40,000 nt of DNA from positions 1-40,000 of the forward strand of contig JALHNI010000048.1 in the NCBI GenBank assembly GCA_022843605.1. Direction: 5' to 3'. Positions 33,276 through 40,000 of the stretch are shown in pieces. How positions within the stretch are numbered: the stretch's first letter is position 1; each line of letters begins with the position of its first letter. Source of the stretch: Bryobacter sp. GTDB taxonomy: Bacteria; Acidobacteriota; Terriglobia; Bryobacterales; Bryobacteraceae. The position numbers and the translations under genes are program-made. The notes beneath the pieces were generated by a model. The model had not been told where the DNA came from. It worked only from the letters and a program-made list of their open reading frames with translations, and did not search any database.

Positions 33276-33317
33276 AAAAATCGGAGGGGCCACTCCGGAG
33301 GAGTTTGGAGCGGCCCC
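33276..33317 (-). terminator. hairpin with T-run upstream of the permease gene
   Basis: Read on the minus strand, an 11-bp stem with one mismatch (33307-33317 with 33286-33296, 10-nt loop) is followed after five bases by five T residues (33276-33280). It is about 21 nt upstream of the permease start. It may end transcription coming from the deacetylase gene (stop at 33514), or act as a leader attenuator for the permease. The 258-bp gap also holds a 6-bp perfect hairpin (33488-33493 with 33497-33502), 12 nt after the deacetylase stop, and a TAATC-n3-GATTA inverted repeat (33425-33437), a possible operator. No gene is seen in the gap. Confidence 0.5.
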
Positions 33318-33513
33318 CTTGCTGAGTTGCGAGTGGCTCCGGACCGAGCGGATCGTGATTTGGAGGATTAAGAATGCTCGATCGGACCCATCAATCGGGG
33401 AACAACCCGTAACCAGCCGATGATTAATCCGAGATTAGCGCTCGGTAACTTGCCGGGGGAATAGATCATCCGTACTGGAGGATAGGGCGGACCTCTGGTC
33501 CGGTACTTTCCGG

Positions 33514-34452
33514 CTACTTGCTCAACGCCGCCACATGCGCCGACACCCCGCTCGCCAACCCGGAGAGGCTGTAGCCGCCCTCCAGTACTGAAACCACCCG
33601 GCCCCCCGCATGTTTGGCGGCGATCGTCCGCATGAGCGTCGTCAGGTCGGCGAAGTCGGCATCCTGCAACTGAAACCGGCCGAGAGGATCATCCTGTCGC
33701 GAGTCGAAGCCCGCCGAGATCATAATCAACTCCGGCTTGAACGCCTCAGCGGCCTTCACCAGATGCTGCTCAAAGGCCTGCCCCAGGACCTCCGCTCGGC
33801 CGCTGCCGGCCGGAAAAGGAAAGTTCAGAATCTTGCCTTGGCCTCGTCCCGCGCCTCTTTCGGTAGCGAGTCCACTGCCCGGATACCACGGATGCTGATG
33901 CGTGCTCAGGAACATCACCGAGCCGTCTTCATAGAAAACGTCCTGCGTTCCGTTGCCATGATGCACGTCCCAATCGACAATCAGCACCCGGCCCAGGCCG
34001 TGTTTCTTCTGCGCGTACCTTGCCCCGATGGCGATGTTGTTAAAGACGCAAAAGCCCATGCCGCGCGTCGGCGTCGCATGATGTCCTGGCGGACGGACGG
34101 CGCAGAACGCCGTCTCCGCCTTCTTCCCGCAAACCAGATCCACTGCACCTAGCACGCCACCTACCGCCTCGGTGGCAACCTCCCAGGACGCCCGCGAGAC
34201 TTGCGTATCGCCAGTGGACAGCTCTCTGGCTCCAGACGCAATGTCGCTCTTCGCGCGCGCAATGTACTCCCGGGAGTGGCACAGCGCGATTTCGTCTTCG
34301 CTGGCGATGCGCTGCTGAATTCGCTGCGCCGATTTGGTGAAAGGCGAAAGCGCCTGGCGAACCGCGGCATTGCGCGCCGGCGATTCAGGATGGCCAGGGC
34401 CTGTGTCGTGACGTTCGAAACTCGCGTCCGTCAGCAGCGCGAACCGGCTCAA
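33514..34452 (-). CDS. histone deacetylase-family protein (AcuC/APAH-like)
   Basis: A 312-residue zinc-dependent deacetylase of the arginase/deacetylase fold. Bacterial members deacetylate acetoin-pathway enzymes, acetylpolyamines or other substrates. The catalytic histidines are H124-H125 in RPPGHHATP, and the zinc ligands are D162 and H164 in DWDVHHGNGT and D250 in ISAGFDSRQDDPLG. LEGGYSLSGLASG is the expected C-terminal glycine-rich loop with the tyrosine that helps catalysis. The N-terminus FERHDTGPGHPESPAR is typical. Its ATG overlaps the stop of the DUF1501 gene as ATGA, so translation is coupled, an odd pairing of a cytoplasmic deacetylase with an exported protein. Substrate unknown. 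Confidence 0.94.
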   Translation of the reverse strand: MSRFALLTDASFERHDTGPGHPESPARNAAVRQALSPFTKSAQRIQQRIASEDEIALCHSREYIARAKSDIASGARELSTGDTQVSRASWEVATEAVGGVLGAVDLVCGKKAETAFCAVRPPGHHATPTRGMGFCVFNNIAIGARYAQKKHGLGRVLIVDWDVHHGNGTQDVFYEDGSVMFLSTHQHPWYPGSGLATERGAGRGQGKILNFPFPAGSGRAEVLGQAFEQHLVKAAEAFKPELIMISAGFDSRQDDPLGRFQLQDADFADLTTLMRTIAAKHAGGRVVSVLEGGYSLSGLASGVSAHVAALSK

Positions 34453-35849
34453 GTCATCACCTCGCGGATAACGCGGCCTCCGATGTCGGTGAGTTTCTTG
34501 TAGCGGCCGGCATGCAAGTAAGTGAGACGCTGTTGGTCCAGCCCCATCAATTCCAGGATCGTCGCATGGACGTCCCGCAGCGGAATCGGTTCGCCCGCCG
34601 CGCGTACCGAGAAATCGTCGGTTTCCCCAAACGTGCTGCCGGCCTTAACGTTGCCGCCGGCCATAAAGACGGCCAGGCCGTATTGATTATGGTCGCGGCC
34701 GGGCTTGTCGGTCACGAGGTTGTTGTCGAACGGCGTCCGGCCCATCTCGGAGGCCCACACCACGAGCGTTTCGTCGAGCAAGCCGCGCGACTTCAGGTCC
34801 TTAATCAGCCCCGCCACCGGCTGGTCCACTTCCTGGCAATGCTTCGGAATGCGCCCCGCCACGTCCCCGTGGTCATCCCAGCGATCGCCGCCCGCGCCGT
34901 GCATCACCATCACAAATCGAACTCCGCGTTCCACCATCCGGCGCGCCATCAGGCACTGCCGGCCGAAAGGCTCAGAGACCGTATTGTCGAGGCCGTACAG
35001 CTTCCGCGTCGCCTCGGTCTCCTGCTGCAGGTCGACCAACTCCGGTGCCTTCGACTGCATCCGAAACGCCAGTTCATAGGCCGCAATTCGCGCATCCAGT
35101 TCGCCGGTGTTTGAGCGCTCCGAGGCATGCCGCTGATTCAGAAACTGCAGCATGTCGAGTTCCTGGCGCTGCTCCGCCGCCGTAAGGTGCGGGCGCCGAT
35201 TCAGGTCGACGATCGGCGTGGCGCCATTGCGGAATAGCGTGCCCTGATAGGCGGCGGGCAAAAACCCATTACCCCAGACGCTCGCTCCGCCGATGGTCGC
35301 GCCGCGGCGGTCGCCCAAAACGACGAAGCCCGGAAGGTCCTGATTCTCGCTGCCGAGCCCGTACGTCACCCAGGCGCCGATGGACGCGCTGCCCGGAAAC
35401 TGATTGCCCGTCAGCGAATGATAAACCGCCGGACCATGGTTATTGTTATCCACCTTCACGCCGTGAACAAAAGCCAACTCATCGGCGACACTGCCGAGAT
35501 GAGGCAGCAATTCTGTCATCGGCCGGCCGCTTTGGCCGCGGCGCGCGAACTTCGCGATGGGCGGAATCACGCGATTCGGCGCGGCCGAGAACGTGGCGAT
35601 CTCACCTTCGGTTCGAGCTGCCGTGGGCATCCTCTGGCCGGCGAATTTGCGCAAGGCCGGCTTATCCTCAAACAGATCCATCTGCGAGACGCCGCCCTCC
35701 ATGAAGAGGAAGATGCATCGCTTGGCGCGCGCCGGCACATGCGCGGGACGCAAGGCGAGCGGCGCGTCGTGTGCCGCCGCCAGGTCGGCCAAGGCGAGTG
35801 AGCCAAGACCAAGGTAGTTCGTCCAGAGCCAATCTCGTCGCGTCATCAT
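34449..35849 (-). CDS. Tat-exported DUF1501 protein (sulfatase-like fold)
   Basis: A 466-residue exported protein of the DUF1501 family, related to the alkaline phosphatase/sulfatase superfamily. The N-terminus MMTRRDWLWTNYLGLGSLALADLAAA is a twin-arginine signal-like segment. RCIFLFMEGGVSQMDLFEDK is the family opening, and FVMVMHGAGGDRWDDHGD and VVWASEMGRTPFDNN supply the metal-binding residues. In planctomycetes and acidobacteria these genes usually sit beside a DUF1549/DUF1553 cytochrome-like gene; none is next to this one. Instead it overlaps the HDAC-like gene by ATGA. Function is not established; hydrolysis of extracellular phospho- or sulfo-esters has been proposed for related proteins. 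Confidence 0.92.
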   Translation of the reverse strand: MMTRRDWLWTNYLGLGSLALADLAAAHDAPLALRPAHVPARAKRCIFLFMEGGVSQMDLFEDKPALRKFAGQRMPTAARTEGEIATFSAAPNRVIPPIAKFARRGQSGRPMTELLPHLGSVADELAFVHGVKVDNNNHGPAVYHSLTGNQFPGSASIGAWVTYGLGSENQDLPGFVVLGDRRGATIGGASVWGNGFLPAAYQGTLFRNGATPIVDLNRRPHLTAAEQRQELDMLQFLNQRHASERSNTGELDARIAAYELAFRMQSKAPELVDLQQETEATRKLYGLDNTVSEPFGRQCLMARRMVERGVRFVMVMHGAGGDRWDDHGDVAGRIPKHCQEVDQPVAGLIKDLKSRGLLDETLVVWASEMGRTPFDNNLVTDKPGRDHNQYGLAVFMAGGNVKAGSTFGETDDFSVRAAGEPIPLRDVHATILELMGLDQQRLTYLHAGRYKKLTDIGGRVIREVMT

Positions 35850-35863
35850 ACGTGCCGATCAGT

Positions 35864-36619
35864 TTATCGCGGTTGCTGCCAGCGCAACAGGTGCCGTTCC
35901 ACGCGGCCCACCACTGCGGCGATGGCCAGCACCACCGCGGCCAGCAAAGTCATGCCGGCCAGCATCCCGGTCGTGTCCAGCAAGCCCTCCGCCTGCGCGA
36001 TCACATAGCCCAGTCCGCCAGTTGCACCAAGATACTCACCCACCACCGCGCCCACCATCGCCAACCCGATACTCGCCTCCAGGCCGGAGAATATCCAGCC
36101 CAGGGCGCTCGGCATCAGCACGTGGCGCAGCAGTTGGCTTTCGCTCGCCCCCAGCAGCCGCGCGTTGTCGATCAGCACCCGATCCACGCTCCGCACGCCG
36201 CGGTAGGTATTGAAGAACACCAGGAAAAATACGAGCGTCATGCCGAACGCCACCTTCGACCAAATCCCCAGCCCGAACCAGAAAATGAAGAGCGGCGCCA
36301 GCACCACGCGGGGCAGGGCGTTGGCCGTCTGCAGAAACGGTTCAGCCACCGCGGCCCCTAACGGCCAGCGGCCCAGCCAGAAACCCAGCACGATGCCGGC
36401 CGCGCTGCCGATGACGAAGGCGAGCAGCGCCTCCAACAACGTCAACCCCACGTGCCTCCAGATCTGCGCCGTGCTGAACCATTCGGTAAGGCGAGCGGCG
36501 ATCAACGCCGGCCGGGAGAAGAAAAAGGGGTCGATGACGCCCGCCCGCGCGCCCGCCTCCCAACCGATGAGCAGCACCGCTGCCAGTCCCAATCGGCTGG
36601 CCGCTACTTTAGCCCGCAT
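35864..36619 (-). CDS. ABC transporter permease (SsuC/TauC type)
   Basis: A 251-residue inner-membrane permease with about six helices. The EAA loop that binds the ATPase is LLGASESQLLRHVLMPSALG (about residues 155-174). It is of the type found in sulfonate, taurine, nitrate and pyrimidine precursor importers. The frame is open upstream to 36727 but that part overlaps the ATPase gene; the ATG at 36619 overlaps the ATPase end by 11 nt and gives a normal N-terminus. No substrate-binding protein gene is adjacent, so the ligand cannot be inferred; it may be encoded elsewhere. The gene is last in this two-gene unit. Confidence 0.92.
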   Translation of the reverse strand: MRAKVAASRLGLAAVLLIGWEAGARAGVIDPFFFSRPALIAARLTEWFSTAQIWRHVGLTLLEALLAFVIGSAAGIVLGFWLGRWPLGAAVAEPFLQTANALPRVVLAPLFIFWFGLGIWSKVAFGMTLVFFLVFFNTYRGVRSVDRVLIDNARLLGASESQLLRHVLMPSALGWIFSGLEASIGLAMVGAVVGEYLGATGGLGYVIAQAEGLLDTTGMLAGMTLLAAVVLAIAAVVGRVERHLLRWQQPR

Positions 36620-37379
36620 GGGAACGCAGCACCTCCGGGCGAAGGTCATTCCAGATATTGCGGTAGAGGTCTTGGAACCTGGGATCGAGGCGCAGGTCGG
36701 CGATAGCGCGCGGACGCGGCAGATCAATCCGGTAACTGTTGATGATGGTGCTGGCCGGTCCAGCGGAGAGCACGCAAACGACGCCCGCGAGCGCGATCGC
36801 TTCTTCCAGATCGTGGGTGACGAACAGCACCGTCCGCCGGTCTTCGTCCCACAACTGCAGCAGTTCGGTCTCCATGCGCTGCCGCGTATGGATATCGAGC
36901 GCGCTAAACGGTTCGTCCATCAGCAGCAGGGGACGGCGCGGAATCCACTGCTGCGCCAACGCCACCCGTTTCTTCATGCCGCCGCTTGCCGCCGCCGGAA
37001 AATAATCGCCGAAGCCTTCAAGGCCCAGGCGCTCCAGCCATTCCCGCGCCTCATCCCGACCGTCCCGGCCCGACAACGTCGCCGAAAGTGCGATGTTCTC
37101 CTCCAGCGTCTTCCATGGCAACAAGGCATCCTGCTGGAAGAGGTAACTTACTTTGGGATTCAGCCCCTTTAGCGGCGCACCGAAGGACTCCACCTCGCCC
37201 TTCGTGGGTTCAATCAGCCCGGCAGCCAGATTCAGGATCGTCGTTTTGCCGCAGCCGCTGGGGCCCACCAGCGCCACGAACTCTCCGGCGGCCACGGTAA
37301 GGTTCAAAGCATCCACCGCCAGCCGTGGGCCGAATGCGCGTCCGGTTTGGCGGAATTGGAGGGCGGCCGGGGTCAACAT
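36609..37379 (-). CDS. ABC transporter ATP-binding protein (SsuB/TauB type)
   Basis: A 256-residue ATPase that pairs with the permease downstream. Walker A is GPSGCGKTT (residues 39-47), the Q-loop lies in LFQQDALLPWK, the signature is ASGGMKKRVALAQQ (an SGGM variant of SGGQ), Walker B is LLLMDEPFSALD, and the switch histidine is H189 in VTHDLEEA. DALLPWKTLEENIAL is typical of nitrate/sulfonate/taurine importers. An ATG at 37379 was chosen; the open frame starts at 37412 but MYRSQKGRYNK is not a family N-terminus. A TACAAT hexamer lies 3 nt before this ATG. The divergent MFS gene begins at 37432. Confidence 0.94.
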   Translation of the reverse strand: MLTPAALQFRQTGRAFGPRLAVDALNLTVAAGEFVALVGPSGCGKTTILNLAAGLIEPTKGEVESFGAPLKGLNPKVSYLFQQDALLPWKTLEENIALSATLSGRDGRDEAREWLERLGLEGFGDYFPAAASGGMKKRVALAQQWIPRRPLLLMDEPFSALDIHTRQRMETELLQLWDEDRRTVLFVTHDLEEAIALAGVVCVLSAGPASTIINSYRIDLPRPRAIADLRLDPRFQDLYRNIWNDLRPEVLRSHAG

Positions 37380-37431
37380 CTTATTGTAGCGGCCCTTCTG
37401 AGAACGGTACATCTCGTGACAAACTAAGTGC

Positions 37432-38589
37432 TTGTTGCAACGTTGGCTTCCCGCGCTGAGTATGATGCTGGTCTCGACAATCAGCTATGTCGACCGCAAT
37501 ACCCTGGCCGTCCTGATCCCCACCATCATGCGGGAAACGGGCTTGAGCGTCGAGCAATACTCCTGGGTGGTCTCCGGCTTTTCCGTCGCCTATATGGTGG
37601 GCAACCCCCTCTGGGGCCGCCTTCTGGACCGCTGGGGCGTTCGCCTCGGAATGCTGGTCGCGGTCGGTATCTGGACCGCGGCCTCCACCGCGCACGCTTG
37701 GGCCTACGGCTTCCTCAGCCTTCTGCTGCTCCGCGTGGTGCTCGGCTTCGGCGAAGGCGCGACGTTCCCGGGAGCCTTGCGCACCGTCGTGCAGACCTTA
37801 CCCGAAACCAGCCGGGCTCGCGGCACTGCCCTGTCCTATAGCGGTGGAGCCTTGGGCGCCATTATTACGCCCTGGGTCGTCACGCCGATCTTTCGCGCCT
37901 ATGGCTGGCCGGCGGCATTCCTGTTTACGGGCGGCATCGGCGCTTTGTGGCTTGCCTGGTGGGCATGGCTCAGCCGTCGGCCGGACCTGCGAGCCGCTCC
38001 GGTCATTGAGGCGGCCGCACCTGTCTCCTGGCGCGATCCGCGTATCTGGGCCTTCATCGTCATCTACTCGTTTGGAGCGGCGCCGCTCGGTTTCGTGCTT
38101 TACACTTCCTCGATCTATCTCAGCCGCGTCTTCCAGATCGCGCAGGGCGATCTAGGCTATTACCTCTGGATTCCGCCTCTCGGTTGGGAAGTGGGTTACT
38201 TCTTCTGGGGCTGGTATCTTGACCTGCGCCCCGCCACGCGCACCACTTACTCGCGCATCTTTGCCTTGGGCTTGGTGCTGAGCCTGCCGTTTGCCTTCGT
38301 GCCGCAAATCACATCGCTCCCCTTGCTGCTTTTCGCACTGTTCTTTGCGATGTTTACGACAGGCGCCTTCATCGTTCCGGCCATCGGCTACGCGACCCTG
38401 ATCTTCTCCACCCGCCAGACCGGGCTCATCGCCGGCTTGGGCGCCGGAAGCTTCTCGGCCGTCACCGCGGTCGTGATGCCGATCTGCGGACGCCTCTTCG
38501 ATCAACGCGACTACGCCAGCGCCTTCCTGCTCGTAACCGCGTTGCCGGTGCTGGGCTACGGACTCTGGCGCGCCCTTGATCGCGATTAG
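37432..38589 (+). CDS. MFS transporter
   Basis: A 385-residue transporter with about 12 hydrophobic segments. SYVDRNTLAVLIPTIMRETGL and the GNPLWGRLLDRWGVRLGML loop are typical of the major facilitator superfamily, as is LRVVLGFGEGATFPGALRTVV. These features resemble the anion:cation symporter branch, like the transporter at 15697-17010, but the two are not close. The start is TTG with no strong ribosome site; an internal ATG (MMLVSTIS, residue 11-12) would remove only the first few residues of helix 1. Its TAG stop overlaps the TAA stop of the convergent SDR gene by four bases. Substrate unknown. Confidence 0.9.
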   Translation: MLQRWLPALSMMLVSTISYVDRNTLAVLIPTIMRETGLSVEQYSWVVSGFSVAYMVGNPLWGRLLDRWGVRLGMLVAVGIWTAASTAHAWAYGFLSLLLLRVVLGFGEGATFPGALRTVVQTLPETSRARGTALSYSGGALGAIITPWVVTPIFRAYGWPAAFLFTGGIGALWLAWWAWLSRRPDLRAAPVIEAAAPVSWRDPRIWAFIVIYSFGAAPLGFVLYTSSIYLSRVFQIAQGDLGYYLWIPPLGWEVGYFFWGWYLDLRPATRTTYSRIFALGLVLSLPFAFVPQITSLPLLLFALFFAMFTTGAFIVPAIGYATLIFSTRQTGLIAGLGAGSFSAVTAVVMPICGRLFDQRDYASAFLLVTALPVLGYGLWRALDRD

Positions 38590-39380
38590 TTGCGCCGCAA
38601 ACGGCGACCGCCCCGAATGGCGCCCCAGTAAATCAGCGGGCTCGGCACCAAGGCCAGCAGCCGCACGAGCCAGCGATAGCGGAAGTCCGGAATCACAAAC
38701 AACTGCCCGCGGTCCAAGCCGCGCAGGCTCTCCGACACGACAAAGTCCGCCGACAGCCATAGCGTCTCCGGTACTACCGAACGGTCCACCTCGATCACGT
38801 CATGAAACTCCGAGTAAGTGAAGCCCGGGCACAAGGCCTGCACCTTCACTGGCGAGCCGGAACTGCGCAACTCCAGATACAAGCCCTCGGTAAACGTATT
38901 CAGCCAATGCTTCGTCGCCGAGTAACTGGTGCCGCCACCGCTTAAAGTGAAGCCGGCCACCGACGAGACGTTCACGATACCGCCCGCTTGCTGCTCCACC
39001 ATCTTTTTGAGCGCGGCGTGCGTCAACTGCACGATCGCCAGCACGTGCACGCGATGCATGTTCACCTGCCCCAGAAGATCGGCGTGAAAGTACTTGCCCT
39101 TGGTACCGAATCCGGCGTTGTTGATCAAGTAATCCAGGCGCGGAACTTCGTGGATCCGCTCGGCCACCCGTGCGACATCGGCATCCACCGCCAGGTCCGC
39201 CGCCAGCACTTCGCACTTTGCTCCGTGCGTCGCCTGCAATTCCGCCGCGAGTGCTTGCAGCCGCTCCACGCGACGCGCCACCAGGATCAGGTCGCAGCCC
39301 CGGACGGCCAACTGTCGCGCAAACGTCGCCCCGATGCCGGCCGATGCTCCAGTCACCAGCGCCAGCGGCCGCTGAGCCAT
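38586..39380 (-). CDS. short-chain dehydrogenase/reductase
   Basis: A 264-residue classical SDR oxidoreductase. The cofactor motif TGASAGIG covers residues 10-17, with LVARR after the second strand (arginines favour NADP). NNAG (87-90) and the catalytic S140, Y153 and K157 (YSATK) are all present. The C-terminus has a hydrophobic stretch (WLVRLLALVPSPLIYWGA) that may tether the protein to the membrane, as seen in DltE-like and 17-beta-HSD-like members. Its ATG follows immediately after the TAA of the lipoprotein gene (no spacer), so the two are coupled. Substrate unknown. Confidence 0.94.
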   Translation of the reverse strand: MAQRPLALVTGASAGIGATFARQLAVRGCDLILVARRVERLQALAAELQATHGAKCEVLAADLAVDADVARVAERIHEVPRLDYLINNAGFGTKGKYFHADLLGQVNMHRVHVLAIVQLTHAALKKMVEQQAGGIVNVSSVAGFTLSGGGTSYSATKHWLNTFTEGLYLELRSSGSPVKVQALCPGFTYSEFHDVIEVDRSVVPETLWLSADFVVSESLRGLDRGQLFVIPDFRYRWLVRLLALVPSPLIYWGAIRGGRRLRRN

Positions 39381-39956
39381 TTACGGAATCACCTTCACGG
39401 TCATGCGCTCCGTGTCGGTTTGCCCATTCTCTCCGCGCACGGTGAGTTGATACGTCGTGGTTTTACGTGGCTGGTCCACCAGGCAATCACCCGCCGGCAA
39501 GCCGCCTTTCTGGAAGCGGCCCGGCCCGCCGCTCACCGCCACCGCGCCCTGAGCCTTGAAACAGAAGCTCACCGCGCTACCGGACTTCACCTGCGGAGCG
39601 CTGATGGCGAGATCAAGAAACTTCAGCCGGGTTCCGCCCGCGGTGACCTCCACCGTTTGCGTGACGCTCCGGCCGTCCTTGTTCTTGGCGGTCAGCGTGT
39701 AGGTAGTATTCCCCGCGGGAGTCTTCTCGATGCATCTGGCGAGCGCCGGCGAAAGCGATTCGCCGCCCGGGTCCAGCGTCACACTGGTGCTGGACTCCAC
39801 CCCGTAGCAGAGCAGCGTCGCTTCGCCAGTGGGTACGCTCGCCGGAGAGGCATAAAACTGGGTGATCTTGGGCGGGAACACGGGTGGTGCCGGGGGCGGA
39901 GCAGAAGCACATCCGGTCAGGATGACCAGCAGGGTGATTGAAGTAAAGTACCGCAC
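39381..39956 (-). CDS. lipoprotein with two Ig-like domains
   Basis: A 191-residue exported lipoprotein. The signal peptide ends in a lipobox, LVILTGC with C16 as the lipidated cysteine, followed by a proline-rich linker (ASAPPPAPPVFPPK). Two similar beta-sandwich domains follow, about residues 29-108 and 111-190; each has the pattern SGSAV-F/TL-CY then GN/KTTTYTLT/QLTV-NG. This is an Ig-like/bacterial surface repeat. The start is GTG at 39956; a -10-like TATTCT lies 6 nt upstream. It precedes the SDR gene with no gap. Function unknown; a cell-envelope role is likely. Confidence 0.85.
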   Translation of the reverse strand: MRYFTSITLLVILTGCASAPPPAPPVFPPKITQFYASPASVPTGEATLLCYGVESSTSVTLDPGGESLSPALARCIEKTPAGNTTYTLTAKNKDGRSVTQTVEVTAGGTRLKFLDLAISAPQVKSGSAVSFCFKAQGAVAVSGGPGRFQKGGLPAGDCLVDQPRKTTTYQLTVRGENGQTDTERMTVKVIP

Positions 39957-40000
39957 CCCTTCAGAATACAGGGCTGCACCTCGAAACGAATTCCGGGAAC

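Overview
This is a dense, GC-rich (roughly 60% by eye) bacterial chromosome segment. It most likely comes from an acidobacterium of the Bryobacterales/Solibacter type. The best clue is the 1044-residue secreted NHL-repeat protein at 28155-31289, which ends in the TIGR03437-type C-terminal module that is abundant in Solibacter-like genomes. The Tat-exported sulfatase, DUF1080 and DUF1501 proteins, a cytochrome c/PQQ dehydrogenase pair and a hopanoid radical SAM enzyme (HpnJ) fit the same group. I see no prophage, IS element, CRISPR array, rRNA or tRNA. Genes are packed with many ATGA, GTGA or TAATG overlaps, and several use TTG or GTG starts.

Layout. 1-5400: 5'-truncated polA, a small membrane protein, a metallo-beta-lactamase-fold hydrolase, and a membrane-anchored acidic protein with a degenerate GGDEF-like domain, closed by a strong terminator. 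5400-10410 (minus strand): mtnA, a CPBP protease, an unassigned 313-residue protein, a TIGR01777 epimerase and a class II photolyase. 10465-12886 (plus): a radical SAM/SPASM protein coupled to queC and queE (7-deazaguanine synthesis). 12883-17010 (minus): an operon of MFS transporter, DUF1080 protein, sulfatase and cyclase, which looks catabolic for sulfated or oxidised carbohydrate. 17151-17480: an FtsB-like division protein.

17741-21640 (minus) is the most unusual part. Two tandem phosphohexomutases are flanked by two toxin-antitoxin modules whose toxins are both broken. The MazF/PemK-like toxin downstream carries one apparent single-base deletion. The HigB-like toxin upstream has a lost N-terminus, a frameshift and a nonsense codon. 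Both antitoxins stay open.

21697-25433: a secreted alpha/beta hydrolase, a DegT-type aminotransferase, a 92-residue unknown and hpnJ. 25541-31289 (plus): a secreted di-heme cytochrome c translationally coupled to a PQQ dehydrogenase with a lanthanide-type D-Y-D motif, then the NHL protein. 31296-37379 (minus): a secreted nuclease, an amino acid permease, an HDAC-like deacetylase coupled to a DUF1501 protein, and an ABC permease/ATPase pair lacking a binding protein. 37432-39956: an MFS transporter convergent with an SDR enzyme and an Ig-like lipoprotein.

Across the window, -10-like hexamers (TACAAT, TACACT, TATAAA) repeatedly end only 3-12 nt before start codons, which hints at frequent leaderless or very short-leader transcription. 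All family calls are from motif recognition by eye; no database search was possible.
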